A stretch of DNA of 64,000 bases, taken from contig JAZSON010000029.1 in assembly GCA_045536965.1 (NCBI GenBank), forward strand, positions 113,809 through 177,808, in the 5' to 3' direction. A model generated the notes under the pieces. The model was not told where the DNA came from. It saw nothing but the letters and a program-made list of their open reading frames with translations, and searched no databases. The position numbers and the translations under genes are program-made. The DNA comes from UBA5448 sp045536965 (GTDB lineage Bacteria; Bacillota; Clostridia; Oscillospirales; SIG627). The first letter of the stretch is position 1. Every line of letters starts with the position of its first letter. Below are positions 25,649-34,509 of the stretch, piece by piece.

Positions 25649-26599
25649 TTAGTCGCTGTAAACGGATTTGGGGGCTTGGGCTGTTTTGGCGGCATATTTT
25701 TCTTCGAAATCATAGCCGTCAAATCCATCGTTTTCATTCAAATCGGAAATGGAGACGATGGCGCCGCTTTTTTCATCACGCGATTTTTTGCCGCAAATCA
25801 TGATTTCACAGCAGTTGAGAATAGAGTCTATGTCGGCTAGTTTACTTTTTCCCGTAGCGATTTGGGATTGCACTTCAGTTAAGAGGTTTTCATAATAGCG
25901 GGTATTGGGGCCGAAGGTATAGACTTTTGTGGTGGTTACTACAACCATGGCGAAGGGCATCCATTTTGCAAGTTGTGTGGTATAAAAACCGTTGATACCG
26001 TTTTCAAAGGTAATACAGAATGTCTCGCAAGGAACACCGTCTACGGTGTTTTTTGCGATAAATTGATTGGTTTTTGCTTTGCATCCTGCAAGTTGCTGCA
26101 TCGCTTCAACGATATGAATACCGTAATCAAATTCATTGACGGCGCTTGAACCGTAAATCGAAATGATCTTACCGCGGGTTTCTTCGGGAATAGAAAGAAA
26201 ATCACGGATTTCTTGGGCATGGCGTATTCCCGAGCCGCCATAGATCTTTGCGCCGTTTACTACAAGTTCTCTGAGTTTTTTTGCATCCCGGACGGTTCCG
26301 ACAATGGGTTTGTCGATAAAAACAGGTTTTCCTTTTGAAATAAAGGGGGCGGCAAGGTCTAAATGCTTTTGCCAGTTGCAGGATTGAATGAAACCGACAT
26401 CCACTTCATCGACCATATCTTCAATTTTTTCGACAGGGATAACATCGAATGTTTTGGTAAACCATGCAAATTCTTCGTCGTTACGAAAACTCATTTTGCA
26501 ACTGTGGGTATAGCGCATATCCAATTTTTCTTTTTGAATAGCAAGTGAAAATGCTTTCGGATGAGATACATCCAAGCTGACGCCGCCGATCTTAACCAT
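25649..26599 (-). CDS. Gfo/Idh/MocA-type oxidoreductase
   Basis: 316 aa. N-terminal Rossmann-type half: KIGGVSLDVSHP, then the family's sugar-oxidoreductase motif as GKPVFIDKPIVG (DKP in place of EKP). The C-terminal alpha/beta half includes GSSAVNEFDYGIHIVEAMQQ, with the conserved substrate-side Asp/His region. The usual GxGxxG is replaced by GGVSLD, so cofactor use is uncertain. ATG 26599 lies 8 bases after GAGGAG; an in-frame GTG at 26608 is too close. Substrate unknown; monocistronic. Confidence 0.78.
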   Translation of the reverse strand: MVKIGGVSLDVSHPKAFSLAIQKEKLDMRYTHSCKMSFRNDEEFAWFTKTFDVIPVEKIEDMVDEVDVGFIQSCNWQKHLDLAAPFISKGKPVFIDKPIVGTVRDAKKLRELVVNGAKIYGGSGIRHAQEIRDFLSIPEETRGKIISIYGSSAVNEFDYGIHIVEAMQQLAGCKAKTNQFIAKNTVDGVPCETFCITFENGINGFYTTQLAKWMPFAMVVVTTTKVYTFGPNTRYYENLLTEVQSQIATGKSKLADIDSILNCCEIMICGKKSRDEKSGAIVSISDLNENDGFDGYDFEEKYAAKTAQAPKSVYSD

Positions 26600-26699
26600 A
26601 TCTGACACTCCTCGTATATTTCTTATGAGTACATTGTATTGTAGATGATCGTGTTTGTCTTTATAGCGATTTTGTTAAAATTTGCAGTATTTTGTCTTT

Positions 26700-27248
26700 T
26701 TATGCGATTTTAAATAGGATACCGATAATGGCGGCCAATGCGAACCAAAAAATGGGATGGAGTGATTTGAGTTTTTTGATTTGCATGGCAGCGAAAAGAA
26801 GGATAAAAACAACCAAGGCGGGGATGATGGGTTTGAATTCTTCGGTAAACAGTGTGATGCGAAAAATACCCCAAACTGCATACGCAATCAACGCAGTGAC
26901 CGCGGGGCGAATACCGCGAAAGATTGACTTGACAACGGGATGTTCTGAAAATTTAGAGAGAACTTTGGCAACGCAAAGAATGATGATGATTCCGGGTAGA
27001 ATCAAAGCTGAAGAAGCGATGATACCACCAAGGAATCCTGCGGCATTGTAGCCTGCATAGGTTGCCATATTGACACCGACCGGCCCCGGGGTGGCTTCTG
27101 CAATGGCAATCATGTTGGTCATTTCTGTGTGCGTGTACCATGGGTATTTGTCTGCTAGATCAAAAAGAAAAGGAATGGCCGCATTCCCTCCGCCGAGTGC
27201 AAAAAGTCCGATCAAAAAGAATTCGTAAAACAGTTGCAAATATACCAT
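26700..27248 (-). CDS. Chromate transporter half (ChrA domain), second subunit
   Basis: 182 aa membrane protein with five to six hydrophobic segments. Motifs ALGGGNAAIPFL and AEATPGPVGVNMATYAGY are typical of the short-chain ChrA half. It starts one base after the stop of the other half, with GGAGG before ATG 27248. Short paired ChrA proteins act together; the substrate may be chromate or another oxyanion. Confidence 0.92.
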   Translation of the reverse strand: MVYLQLFYEFFLIGLFALGGGNAAIPFLFDLADKYPWYTHTEMTNMIAIAEATPGPVGVNMATYAGYNAAGFLGGIIASSALILPGIIIILCVAKVLSKFSEHPVVKSIFRGIRPAVTALIAYAVWGIFRITLFTEEFKPIIPALVVFILLFAAMQIKKLKSLHPIFWFALAAIIGILFKIA

Positions 27249-27249
27249 C

Positions 27250-27792
27250 TTACCGCCCTCCTTTTTGATATTTCCAGAGGATGACACCCGTCAGTGCGGC
27301 GGCGATGATGATGAGGATAATGGGGACGGCGGTAAAAAGCAAGAGTAATAGCGTAACCACGGCAATGAGGGCGGTCGGGAGGTCAATGATGCTCTTTTTT
27401 GCCATTGTAAAGACGGTGCTTGCGAGTAAAGCGCAAACAGCCGTTCGAATGCCGCCGAGGGCGTAGAGAACGTATTCATTTTCGAGAAAGCCGGATAAGA
27501 TGGTGGCGATCAGCAAAATGATGATAATGGATGGGATAACGGCTGCAACGGATGCCAACACACAACCGATGAAGCCTTTCTTTTTATAGCCGATGAAGGC
27601 GGCTGTATTGACGGCGATGATGCCCGGTGTACATTGTACCAAGGCATAGTAATCAAGCAGTTCTTCCTCGGTTGCCCAGTGGCGGTTGGTAACAATCTCG
27701 CGGATCAAAATGGGGAGCATGGACAGACCGCCCCCGAACATAAGGGCACCGATTTTAAAAAAAGCAATGAATAGGGAAATGTATTCTTTCAT
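27250..27792 (-). CDS. Chromate transporter half (ChrA domain), first subunit
   Basis: 180 aa, the partner of the previous gene. MFGGGLSMLPILIREI and VQCTPGIIAVNTAAFIGY are the matching ChrA motifs, with five or six membrane segments. ATG 27792 is chosen by alignment with the family; the frame is open further upstream into murI, and the ribosome site is weak (TTGGGT). It begins 16 bases after murI, so all three may share the murI promoter. Confidence 0.9.
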   Translation of the reverse strand: MKEYISLFIAFFKIGALMFGGGLSMLPILIREIVTNRHWATEEELLDYYALVQCTPGIIAVNTAAFIGYKKKGFIGCVLASVAAVIPSIIIILLIATILSGFLENEYVLYALGGIRTAVCALLASTVFTMAKKSIIDLPTALIAVVTLLLLLFTAVPIILIIIAAALTGVILWKYQKGGR

Positions 27793-27808
27793 AAATGACC
27801 CAATCTGT

Positions 27809-28609
27809 TTATGATGTTTTTGATTTGATTTTGGAGATATAGGTTTCAAGCATGGATTTACAAAGGTTGATTTTTTCTTCACCTGCAGAATTTTCAATCA
27901 AAAAGCTACCCGATGCACATTCGTCGGCCAGCAGATCGGCTTCGAGGATTCTGCGACGGGTTTCCAACGCGGTACCTTTACCACCGTCGATCACGGCGGT
28001 GGTATTCCCGAAATAGGCGGCAATAGAGTCTGCTACATGGGGAAAGTGGGTGCAACCCAAAACCACGGCATCGATGTGTTGGTTTTGATAGGGCGCAAAG
28101 AGGGTGGACAAATAATCGTCGATGACTTTGCCTTCGTATAGACCCGATTCAATATGTGTAACCAATTCGGGGCAGGGTAGCGGGATGTAATGCGCCCGAT
28201 CACTGAAACGGTCAACAAGGGCATGAAATTTTTCGAGATTTAATGTGGCGGGGGTAGCCATGACGAGCACGGTGGGATGATCACAGACGAGGGATGCGGG
28301 TTTGATGGCCGGTTCTATGCCGATAATAGGGAGATTTGGATATCTTGTCCGCATGATCTTAACGGCGGCAGAGGTGGCTGTGTTGCAGGCGACAACCAAT
28401 GCTTTGGCGCCGCGGGATACGAAATCATCGGTGGCGCGGAGGGTTAATGCGCGAATTTCTTCCACATTTTTCGTTCCGTAAGGAGCGTGGAGGGAGTCGC
28501 CGAAATACACATAGTTTTCCCGTGGCATCAGCATCATCAGTTCGCCGAGAACGGTAATGCCGCCGACACCGCTGTCAAATACACCGATAAAACCGTCTTT
28601 TTTGAGCAT
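27809..28609 (-). CDS. murI: Glutamate racemase
   Basis: Interconverts L- and D-glutamate for peptidoglycan. 266 aa. The N-terminal IGVFDSGVGGITV, first catalytic Cys in VACNTATSAA, and second in LGCTHFP are all present. ATG 28609 lies 11 bases from GGAGG and gives the family's usual start; GTG/ATG codons 6 to 12 bases upstream are too close to the site. Two ChrA genes follow on the same strand. Confidence 0.96.
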   Translation of the reverse strand: MLKKDGFIGVFDSGVGGITVLGELMMLMPRENYVYFGDSLHAPYGTKNVEEIRALTLRATDDFVSRGAKALVVACNTATSAAVKIMRTRYPNLPIIGIEPAIKPASLVCDHPTVLVMATPATLNLEKFHALVDRFSDRAHYIPLPCPELVTHIESGLYEGKVIDDYLSTLFAPYQNQHIDAVVLGCTHFPHVADSIAAYFGNTTAVIDGGKGTALETRRRILEADLLADECASGSFLIENSAGEEKINLCKSMLETYISKIKSKTS

Positions 28610-28636
28610 CTGCACCATCACCTCCGTTTTTGTTTT

Positions 28637-28664
28637 ATTATATCATAATCTGCACAAAACACAA
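28637..28664 (-). promoter_or_regulatory. Probable murI promoter
   Basis: Minus strand: TTGTGT (28664-28659), 16 bases, TATAAT (28642-28637), divergent from the padR promoter. Confidence 0.6.
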
Positions 28665-28711
28665 GAGGGTATGAAAGATTTTCCGTGTTGATCTTCAGCG
28701 AAAATTGACGG

Positions 28712-28740
28712 TTGACATTATCACTACTATGTGATACAAT
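28712..28740 (+). promoter_or_regulatory. padR cluster promoter with inverted repeat in the spacer
   Basis: TTGACA (28712-28717), 17 bases, TACAAT (28735-28740). The spacer holds TATCAC (28719-28724) and GTGATA (28731-28736), a perfect 6-base inverted repeat overlapping the -10. This is where a repressor would block RNA polymerase; autoregulation by the PadR protein is likely by family habit. Confidence 0.72.
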
Positions 28741-28786
28741 ACAGTGGTACTCGGTAATACATGGTAGTGGGGAGGTAAGTGAAAAA

Positions 28787-29125
28787 GTGAATTTTGATCT
28801 TTCGCAGTTGCTTCGCGGCACTTTGGAAGGTTGTATTTTAAAGATCATCAGTTTAAAAACGACCTATGGCTATGAGATCCAGCGTTCACTTAAAATCTAC
28901 GGCTTTCAAGATGTTGCGGAGGGAACGATTTATCCCTTATTGTTACGTCTTGAAAAACAGGGGCATATTACTTCCGAGTTTTTAACTTCTCCGCTCGGTC
29001 CAAAAAGAAAGTATTATTCTATCACACCCAATGGTTTAAAATATCTTGCATCCTTTGTGGATTGCTGGACGGAAGTTTGCGGCGCGGTGGAAAATGTACT
29101 TTCGGAAAAGGAGGATGCCCGATGA
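28787..29125 (+). CDS. PadR-family transcriptional regulator
   Basis: 112 aa winged-helix protein. The PadR pattern is clear: LEGCILKIISLKTTYGYEIQ, then VAEGTIYPLLLRLEKQGHI (recognition helix and turn), then the wing KRKYYSITPNGLKYL. The start is taken as GTG 28787, 11 bases after GGGGAGG; no ATG fits. It overlaps the next gene by 4 bases (ATGA). It probably represses this operon and responds to a small molecule or envelope stress, as in the family. Confidence 0.9.
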   Translation: MNFDLSQLLRGTLEGCILKIISLKTTYGYEIQRSLKIYGFQDVAEGTIYPLLLRLEKQGHITSEFLTSPLGPKRKYYSITPNGLKYLASFVDCWTEVCGAVENVLSEKEDAR

Positions 29126-29826
29126 ATAAAGAACTTAAATCATCCATGAAGCAGTTGACCAAAGAAAATCGAAAGATTATTTATCACATGGAAAAATATT
29201 TCGGTTCTCGTTATTTAAATGAGGTCTGTTACGATGAACTTCTTTCGGATGTGGTTGGTATGGCCATAGAATGTCAACAGCGTGGTGAAGATTTTTCGCA
29301 GGCGGTTGGTATGGATACGGAGCTGTTTTGTCATGAATTGGCTCTAAACATCCCCAAACAGTCTATTTGGGAAAAGGTGTTCAGCTGTATTCTTTGGATT
29401 TTATATGCCGTGGGTTTGGTTATACCGATTTTATTTATTTATTCGATGGTATTTGACCGTTTTACTCCGGCTATTTGCGACGGCTTTGTTATTACGGCAA
29501 CACTTGCTTATTTTGTGAAATATACCTCCATTGCTATATTGATTGTATTTGGCCGTTACTTTGTTTACCGCTCTTCTTATCAGGCGCGGGTGCGTTCGCT
29601 GGGGCTTTACCTTGCTTTCTTTCTCTTGTTTGTCATTGCGGTTGATAATCTTGCCTATGGTTGGTTTGGAAAGAGTACCGTTTCCATTCACATGTTCGTT
29701 TGGGTGGCGGTTTTTGCGGTTTTGATATGTGCGGCATATTTGGCTAAACGGTTGACCGCGCTCGGTATTGCCTATCGCAAAAGAAAAGGTGATGGCGGTT
29801 TTGACAGTTTCGGCTATAAAGAATAA
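29122..29826 (+). CDS. DUF1048-like N-terminus with membrane domain
   Basis: 234 aa. Residues 1-75 are soluble and helical and resemble the DUF1048/DUF1700-type proteins that accompany PadR regulators (SDVVGMAIECQQRGEDFSQA, then FCHEL). From about residue 88 there are four or five membrane segments. ATG 29122 overlaps the padR stop and follows GGAGG. Function unknown; PadR partners of this type often sit in the membrane and may sense the inducing signal. Confidence 0.78.
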   Translation: MNKELKSSMKQLTKENRKIIYHMEKYFGSRYLNEVCYDELLSDVVGMAIECQQRGEDFSQAVGMDTELFCHELALNIPKQSIWEKVFSCILWILYAVGLVIPILFIYSMVFDRFTPAICDGFVITATLAYFVKYTSIAILIVFGRYFVYRSSYQARVRSLGLYLAFFLLFVIAVDNLAYGWFGKSTVSIHMFVWVAVFAVLICAAYLAKRLTALGIAYRKRKGDGGFDSFGYKE

Positions 29827-29852
29827 GAATTTTAATCAAAAGGAGTATTGAC

Positions 29853-30737
29853 ATGGAAGAAAGAAAACGCAGACGCGGTGATCGCAAAGACGCTTATCTT
29901 GTCAGAGATGCCGATAGCATGCATCGTATGATGCCCTATATGCTTCCCAATCGCACCGACAATGAAGCCGTTATGAACGAGCCTATTGATCTTGCACCTA
30001 TCATTGCGTATCTTGAAAAGAAAAATGTTGACGGAATTGATTTTAAATATACATTTTTTCATGTGATTTGCGCTGCCATGGCAAAGGTTTTGGCGCTTCG
30101 TCCTTTGATGAACCGTTTTTATGCCGGTCACAGATATTATGAACGAAAAGATATTATTTTTTCCTTTGTTGTAAAAAAGCAGTTTACCGACCATGCAAAG
30201 GAGTCTATTTGTATGGTGAAGTTTGATCGTGAAAGCGATGTTTCGCCTCTTGAGCAGGTGTATTCACGGGTGAAAAACTTTGTACACGGTGTCCGCAAGG
30301 AAGAAAAGTCGACCGGTACCGAAGATGCCATGGCGACTTTGTTAAAGCTCCCTCGACCCCTCCTTCGCTGTTTGGTGCGATTTTTGGGGTGGCTTGAGTA
30401 TCACGGTTGGTATCCATCTTCTCTTATGCGTGATGATCCCTATTATACCAGCGTATTTCTTTCCAATTTGGGAAGCATTAAGATGCATGCGTCCTATCAC
30501 CATTTGGCAAACTGGGGAACCAATTCCCTTTTCGTGGTGATTGGTGAAAAGAAAATATCGTCCTTACACCAGCCCGACGGAAGCATTGAAACGCGCGAGG
30601 TTTTACCACTTGGTATTACGGTAGATGAAAGAATTGCCGACGGTGTCTATTTTGCCAACAGTATTAAACTCCTTCGAAAGCTTCTTGCCGACCCGTCCTT
30701 GCTGGATTTACCCATAAATACTCCGGTAGAATACTAA
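29853..30737 (+). CDS. CAT-fold acyltransferase-like protein (2-oxoacid dehydrogenase E2-type catalytic domain)
   Basis: 294 aa, catalytic-domain size, with no lipoyl or subunit-binding domain. The region VDGIDFKYTFFHVICAAMAK and the C-terminal LGITVDERIADGVYF match the E2/CAT superfamily. In active enzymes the latter reads DHRxxDG; here the catalytic His is replaced by Glu259, while Asp and Gly remain. The N-terminus is very basic. AGGAG precedes the ATG. With the ligases and carrier protein downstream, it may move an acyl group from the carrier or bind acyl chains without catalysis; both are inferences. Confidence 0.75.
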   Translation: MEERKRRRGDRKDAYLVRDADSMHRMMPYMLPNRTDNEAVMNEPIDLAPIIAYLEKKNVDGIDFKYTFFHVICAAMAKVLALRPLMNRFYAGHRYYERKDIIFSFVVKKQFTDHAKESICMVKFDRESDVSPLEQVYSRVKNFVHGVRKEEKSTGTEDAMATLLKLPRPLLRCLVRFLGWLEYHGWYPSSLMRDDPYYTSVFLSNLGSIKMHASYHHLANWGTNSLFVVIGEKKISSLHQPDGSIETREVLPLGITVDERIADGVYFANSIKLLRKLLADPSLLDLPINTPVEY

Positions 30738-30789
30738 TTGTTTTCATGATTTGTTACAGCGTGACATATAAATTACAGTGAGGTTTTAT

Positions 30790-32523
30790 ATGAGTACCGT
30801 AAAAGCACCTTGGCTTGCCCATTATGGCGAGGTACCTGCATCGCTATCATATCCCAATGATTCGATGTTTTGTGCAGTTGAGCGTATTGCGCAAAAATAT
30901 CCGCGGTTTGTCGCTTTGGATTTTATGGGCAAACACATCAATTATAAAGATATGGTGAGAGAAATTGAGCTTTGCGCTCGTTCTCTCAAAGCCATCGGTA
31001 TCAAAAAGGATGACCGTGTTACCATTTGTTTGCCAAACTGTCCGCAGGCCATTATTATGTTTTATGCGATCAATGTGGTGGGGGCTATTGCCAACATGAT
31101 CCATCCGCTTTCGGCCGAAAAAGAAATTGAGTTTTATATCTGCGAATCAAAAAGTGTGGCTGCAATTACATTGGATCAATTTTATCATAAGTTTGAAGCA
31201 ATTCGACAAAATGTTGAACTTGACCATCTTATCATTACGAGTATTAAGGATGCATTGCCGCAACCGCTGAAAACGGGGTATATTCTGACCGAAGGTAGAA
31301 AAATCAAAAAGGTTCCGCCTACATCCCCCGTTATCTTTTGGAAGAAATTTTTGCGTCTTGGGAAACGCTATCGCGCAGATTATCGTTTGGATCGGGTCGG
31401 TTCTGATCCTGCCGTGATTTTGTATAGCGGCGGAACAACCGGTACCACCAAGGGCATTGTGCTTTCCAATTTGAATTTCAATGCTTTGGGTGCTCAGATT
31501 GTAGCGACCAATCCGATGTTTAGACCCGGTGACACTATGCTTGCCGTCATGCCGATCTTCCACGGGTTTGGTTTGGGTGTCAGTATACATTCTATGCTTG
31601 TCAATGGCGGTCGTTGTATTCTGGTGCCACGTTTCACTCCAGAAAGTTATGCAAGACTTGTTAAAAAACATAGGTGTAATTTTATTGCCGGTGTTCCGAC
31701 ACTTTATGAAGCATTTTTACGTCAGCCCATCATGAAGGGTGTTGATCTATCCTCTCTCAAGGGGGTATTCAGCGGCGGTGATTGCCTCTCTATTGAACTG
31801 AAAAACAGATTCGATACATTTTTAAAAGAACACAATGCAACCATTCAAGTCCGCGAGGGCTACGGTATGACCGAGTGTGTGACTGCGAGTTGTTTAACCC
31901 CCTATAACTCGTACAAGAAAGGGAGCATTGGTTTGCCCTTCCCCGATACCTTCTATAAAATCGTCAGAGTCGGCACGACCGAGGAGGTTCCGTACGGTGA
32001 AGAGGGTGAAATGTGCATCAGCGGTCCCACCGTCATGTTGGAATACATGGATCGTCCCGAAGAAACCGCCAACACACTGCGTGTTCATGATGATGGTATG
32101 ACTTGGGTACATACGGGCGATTTGGGTTATATGGATGACGAAGGATTTGTTTATTTTAAGCAGCGTATCAAACGTATGATCATTACAAGCGGATACAATG
32201 TATACCCTTCGCAGCTTGAAAATATTCTCGATGCACATGAATTGGTTCACATGAGTTGCATTATCGGTATTCCCGATTCTTACAAAATGCAAAAAGTCAA
32301 GGCGTTTATCATGCTTAAACCGGGTGTCGAACCCAGTGACGAGAATAAAGATATATTGATGGCGCATTGCAGAAAGAATATGGCGAGGTATGCCATGCCT
32401 TGTGATATGGAGTTTCGTAGCCAACTGCCCAAAACTTTGGTTGGAAAAGTAGCGTACAGAGAGTTGGAAGCGGAAGAAGTTGCAAAATTGAATGCTACGG
32501 CTGATCAATCGGTAGCGGTTTAA
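30790..32523 (+). CDS. AMP-forming acyl-CoA/acyl-ACP ligase 1
   Basis: 577 aa adenylating enzyme of the ANL superfamily. The phosphate loop is ILYSGGTTGTTKGIVLS, the adenine motif is REGYGMTEC, the ribose/hinge motif is HTGDLGYMDDEGFVYF with KRMIITSGYNVYPSQLE, and the C-terminal catalytic Lys is in PKTLVGKVAYREL. It should activate a carboxylic acid as the acyl-adenylate and pass it to CoA or to the small carrier protein that follows. ATG 30790 lies after TGAGG. Chain specificity is not readable. Confidence 0.9.
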   Translation: MSTVKAPWLAHYGEVPASLSYPNDSMFCAVERIAQKYPRFVALDFMGKHINYKDMVREIELCARSLKAIGIKKDDRVTICLPNCPQAIIMFYAINVVGAIANMIHPLSAEKEIEFYICESKSVAAITLDQFYHKFEAIRQNVELDHLIITSIKDALPQPLKTGYILTEGRKIKKVPPTSPVIFWKKFLRLGKRYRADYRLDRVGSDPAVILYSGGTTGTTKGIVLSNLNFNALGAQIVATNPMFRPGDTMLAVMPIFHGFGLGVSIHSMLVNGGRCILVPRFTPESYARLVKKHRCNFIAGVPTLYEAFLRQPIMKGVDLSSLKGVFSGGDCLSIELKNRFDTFLKEHNATIQVREGYGMTECVTASCLTPYNSYKKGSIGLPFPDTFYKIVRVGTTEEVPYGEEGEMCISGPTVMLEYMDRPEETANTLRVHDDGMTWVHTGDLGYMDDEGFVYFKQRIKRMIITSGYNVYPSQLENILDAHELVHMSCIIGIPDSYKMQKVKAFIMLKPGVEPSDENKDILMAHCRKNMARYAMPCDMEFRSQLPKTLVGKVAYRELEAEEVAKLNATADQSVAV

Positions 32524-32589
32524 ACTTTAAAAAATTAAAATTATTGAGTCGGTGGCTGTACAAAACACATCGATGGAAAGAGGTATTTT

Positions 32590-32820
32590 ATGTTTGATGA
32601 AATCAAATCCATTTTAATTGAGGAGCTTGGCGTGGAAGAGGATATGATTACCACCGACGCTGAACTCCATGGCAATTTGGGTGTGTCATCTCTTGAGTTT
32701 TTGAATGTTATTATCGCGTTAGAGGATGCATTTAACATTTCCATGGACCCTGACAAATTGGTGAAAATGAAGACGGTCGGTGATGTGGTTTCTTATATCG
32801 AAACCTTGGTTAAGGAGTAA
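32590..32820 (+). CDS. Free-standing acyl carrier protein
   Basis: 76 aa, acidic, four-helix ACP. The phosphopantetheine attachment site is LGVSSLEFLN with Ser34; the usual Asp before this Ser is replaced by Ser33, so it is not the standard fatty-acid-synthesis ACP. It sits between two acyl ligases, 66 bases after the first and 6 before the second, suggesting that it carries an acyl group loaded by one of them. No phosphopantetheinyl transferase is in the window. Confidence 0.88.
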   Translation: MFDEIKSILIEELGVEEDMITTDAELHGNLGVSSLEFLNVIIALEDAFNISMDPDKLVKMKTVGDVVSYIETLVKE

Positions 32821-32826
32821 TTTTAA

Positions 32827-34461
32827 ATGAAAAGAAGCAAGTATGTTGTCCAGAAGTTTTCTTCCTTGCGAGAGATGAATCTTCTTGCTCGCAACGAAAG
32901 TCCCGATGTTGTTGCTTATCGTTATCGTAACGATGCCGGGGAGATCGTTGACGTTACTTATTCTGAATTTTATGATTTGACCGAAAATCTTGGTGCTTCT
33001 TTGACCAAGCGCGGTTTTGGTTCGGCGCATGTTGCTTGTATTGGTGAAAACAGCTTTTCATGGATTGTTAGCTTTTTTACCGTTTTGAAGAGCGCTGGGG
33101 TTTTTGTACCGATTGATAAAGAGTTGTCGGATGAAGATAAGTGCAATCTTTTGGTTGAAAGTGAAAGCTCGGTGGTGTTTTTCAGCGGAAAATATGAGAA
33201 TTTTATTCGCGCACATCGCGATCAATTTTCCGGTATCCGCGCTTTTATCGGTTTTGACTTAAAGGAGCACGATGGTGAATTCTTGTCTTTTCAAAAATTG
33301 ATTGATGAGGGGAAAGATCTCGATAAAACGCCGTATGATAGCTTGGAGAAGGACAAAAATGAGATGAAAATGCTCATTTTCACTTCGGGTACCACAGGTA
33401 AGGCCAAGGGGGTTATGCTTACCGAAAACAACTTGGTTTCGCTTGTGTATTACGGTTTACAAGTTGCGCAGGTTTATGATACGGGTGTGTCTGTCTTGCC
33501 GTATAACCATGTTTATGAATCGGTTTGCGATATATTGGTGGCTCATCATTACCGCGCGACACTTTGTATCAACCGCATCATGAAGGATATTGTCAAGGAT
33601 ATGCAGACATACAAGCCCTCGTATATTTATCTTGTACCTGCATTGGCTGAAGTTTTGTATGCGAATATTATGCGCAACATCAAAAAGCAGGGGAAGGAAA
33701 AAAGTTTTGCGCGCGGTGTTAAGATATCCCGCTTCTTCTTGAAGTTTGGTATCGATCTTCGTCCCAAGTTATTCAAGGCATTAAGAGATGTCTTTGGCGG
33801 CCGTCTTATCAAGATCGTTTGCGGCGGCGCACCGATTCGACCCGAACTTGGCGAGTTTTTTGATAACATCGGCATTATATTGACGGGCGGCTACGGTATC
33901 ACCGAATGTTCCCCTCTTATTTCGGTCAATCATGAGAATACAAACGATTTTCATACCGCCGGGCACAAACTTCCTTGTCTTGAGTGGCGCATTGATTCCC
34001 CGAATGAAGATGGTATTGGCGAGATCTGTGTAAAGGGACCGACGGTTATGAAGGGGTATTATAAGCAACCCGAAAAAACAGCGGAAGCAATCCGTGACGG
34101 TTGGTTCTTTACCGGTGACTATGGTTATATTACCAAAGACGATCAAATTGTGTTGACGGGTAGAAAGAAAAATATTATCGTGTTAAACAGTGGTAAAAAC
34201 GTTTATCCCGAAGAAGTTGAAATGATCCTGCAAAACATTCCGTATGTGAATGAGGTTGTTGTGCGAGGATTGAAAAACGAAAACGGTGATGAATATTCGC
34301 TGATGGCAGAAATTTTTACCGAGGCAGAAAAAAGCGAGGATGCTGTTTTGCAGGACGTGCAAGCGGCTCTGGTTGGACAGCCGAGCTATAAAAATGTTAC
34401 AAAAGTTGTTTTACGCGATACGGCCTTCCCCAAAACAACCAGCAACAAAATCAAAAGATAA
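32827..34461 (+). CDS. AMP-forming acyl-CoA/acyl-ACP ligase 2 (long-chain type)
   Basis: 544 aa ANL enzyme, closer to long-chain fatty-acid ligases: LIFTSGTTGKAKGVMLTE, GGYGITECSPLISVN, FFTGDYGYITKDDQIVLTG, RKKNIIVLNSGKNVYPEEVE and the terminal Lys in PKTTSNKIKR at the very C-terminus. The protein ends right after that Lys, slightly shorter than usual. It starts 6 bases after the carrier protein gene and is the last gene before a strong terminator. Confidence 0.9.
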   Translation: MKRSKYVVQKFSSLREMNLLARNESPDVVAYRYRNDAGEIVDVTYSEFYDLTENLGASLTKRGFGSAHVACIGENSFSWIVSFFTVLKSAGVFVPIDKELSDEDKCNLLVESESSVVFFSGKYENFIRAHRDQFSGIRAFIGFDLKEHDGEFLSFQKLIDEGKDLDKTPYDSLEKDKNEMKMLIFTSGTTGKAKGVMLTENNLVSLVYYGLQVAQVYDTGVSVLPYNHVYESVCDILVAHHYRATLCINRIMKDIVKDMQTYKPSYIYLVPALAEVLYANIMRNIKKQGKEKSFARGVKISRFFLKFGIDLRPKLFKALRDVFGGRLIKIVCGGAPIRPELGEFFDNIGIILTGGYGITECSPLISVNHENTNDFHTAGHKLPCLEWRIDSPNEDGIGEICVKGPTVMKGYYKQPEKTAEAIRDGWFFTGDYGYITKDDQIVLTGRKKNIIVLNSGKNVYPEEVEMILQNIPYVNEVVVRGLKNENGDEYSLMAEIFTEAEKSEDAVLQDVQAALVGQPSYKNVTKVVLRDTAFPKTTSNKIKR

Positions 34462-34467
34462 ATATAA

Positions 34468-34504
34468 AACGTGCCCCGTAATAAATGGGGCACGTTGATT
34501 TTTT
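34468..34504 (+). terminator. Intrinsic terminator of the padR-acyl ligase cluster
   Basis: AACGTGCCCC (34468-34477) pairs with GGGGCACGTT (34487-34496), followed by GATTTTTT. Confidence 0.9.
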
Positions 34505-34509
34505 GTGTT

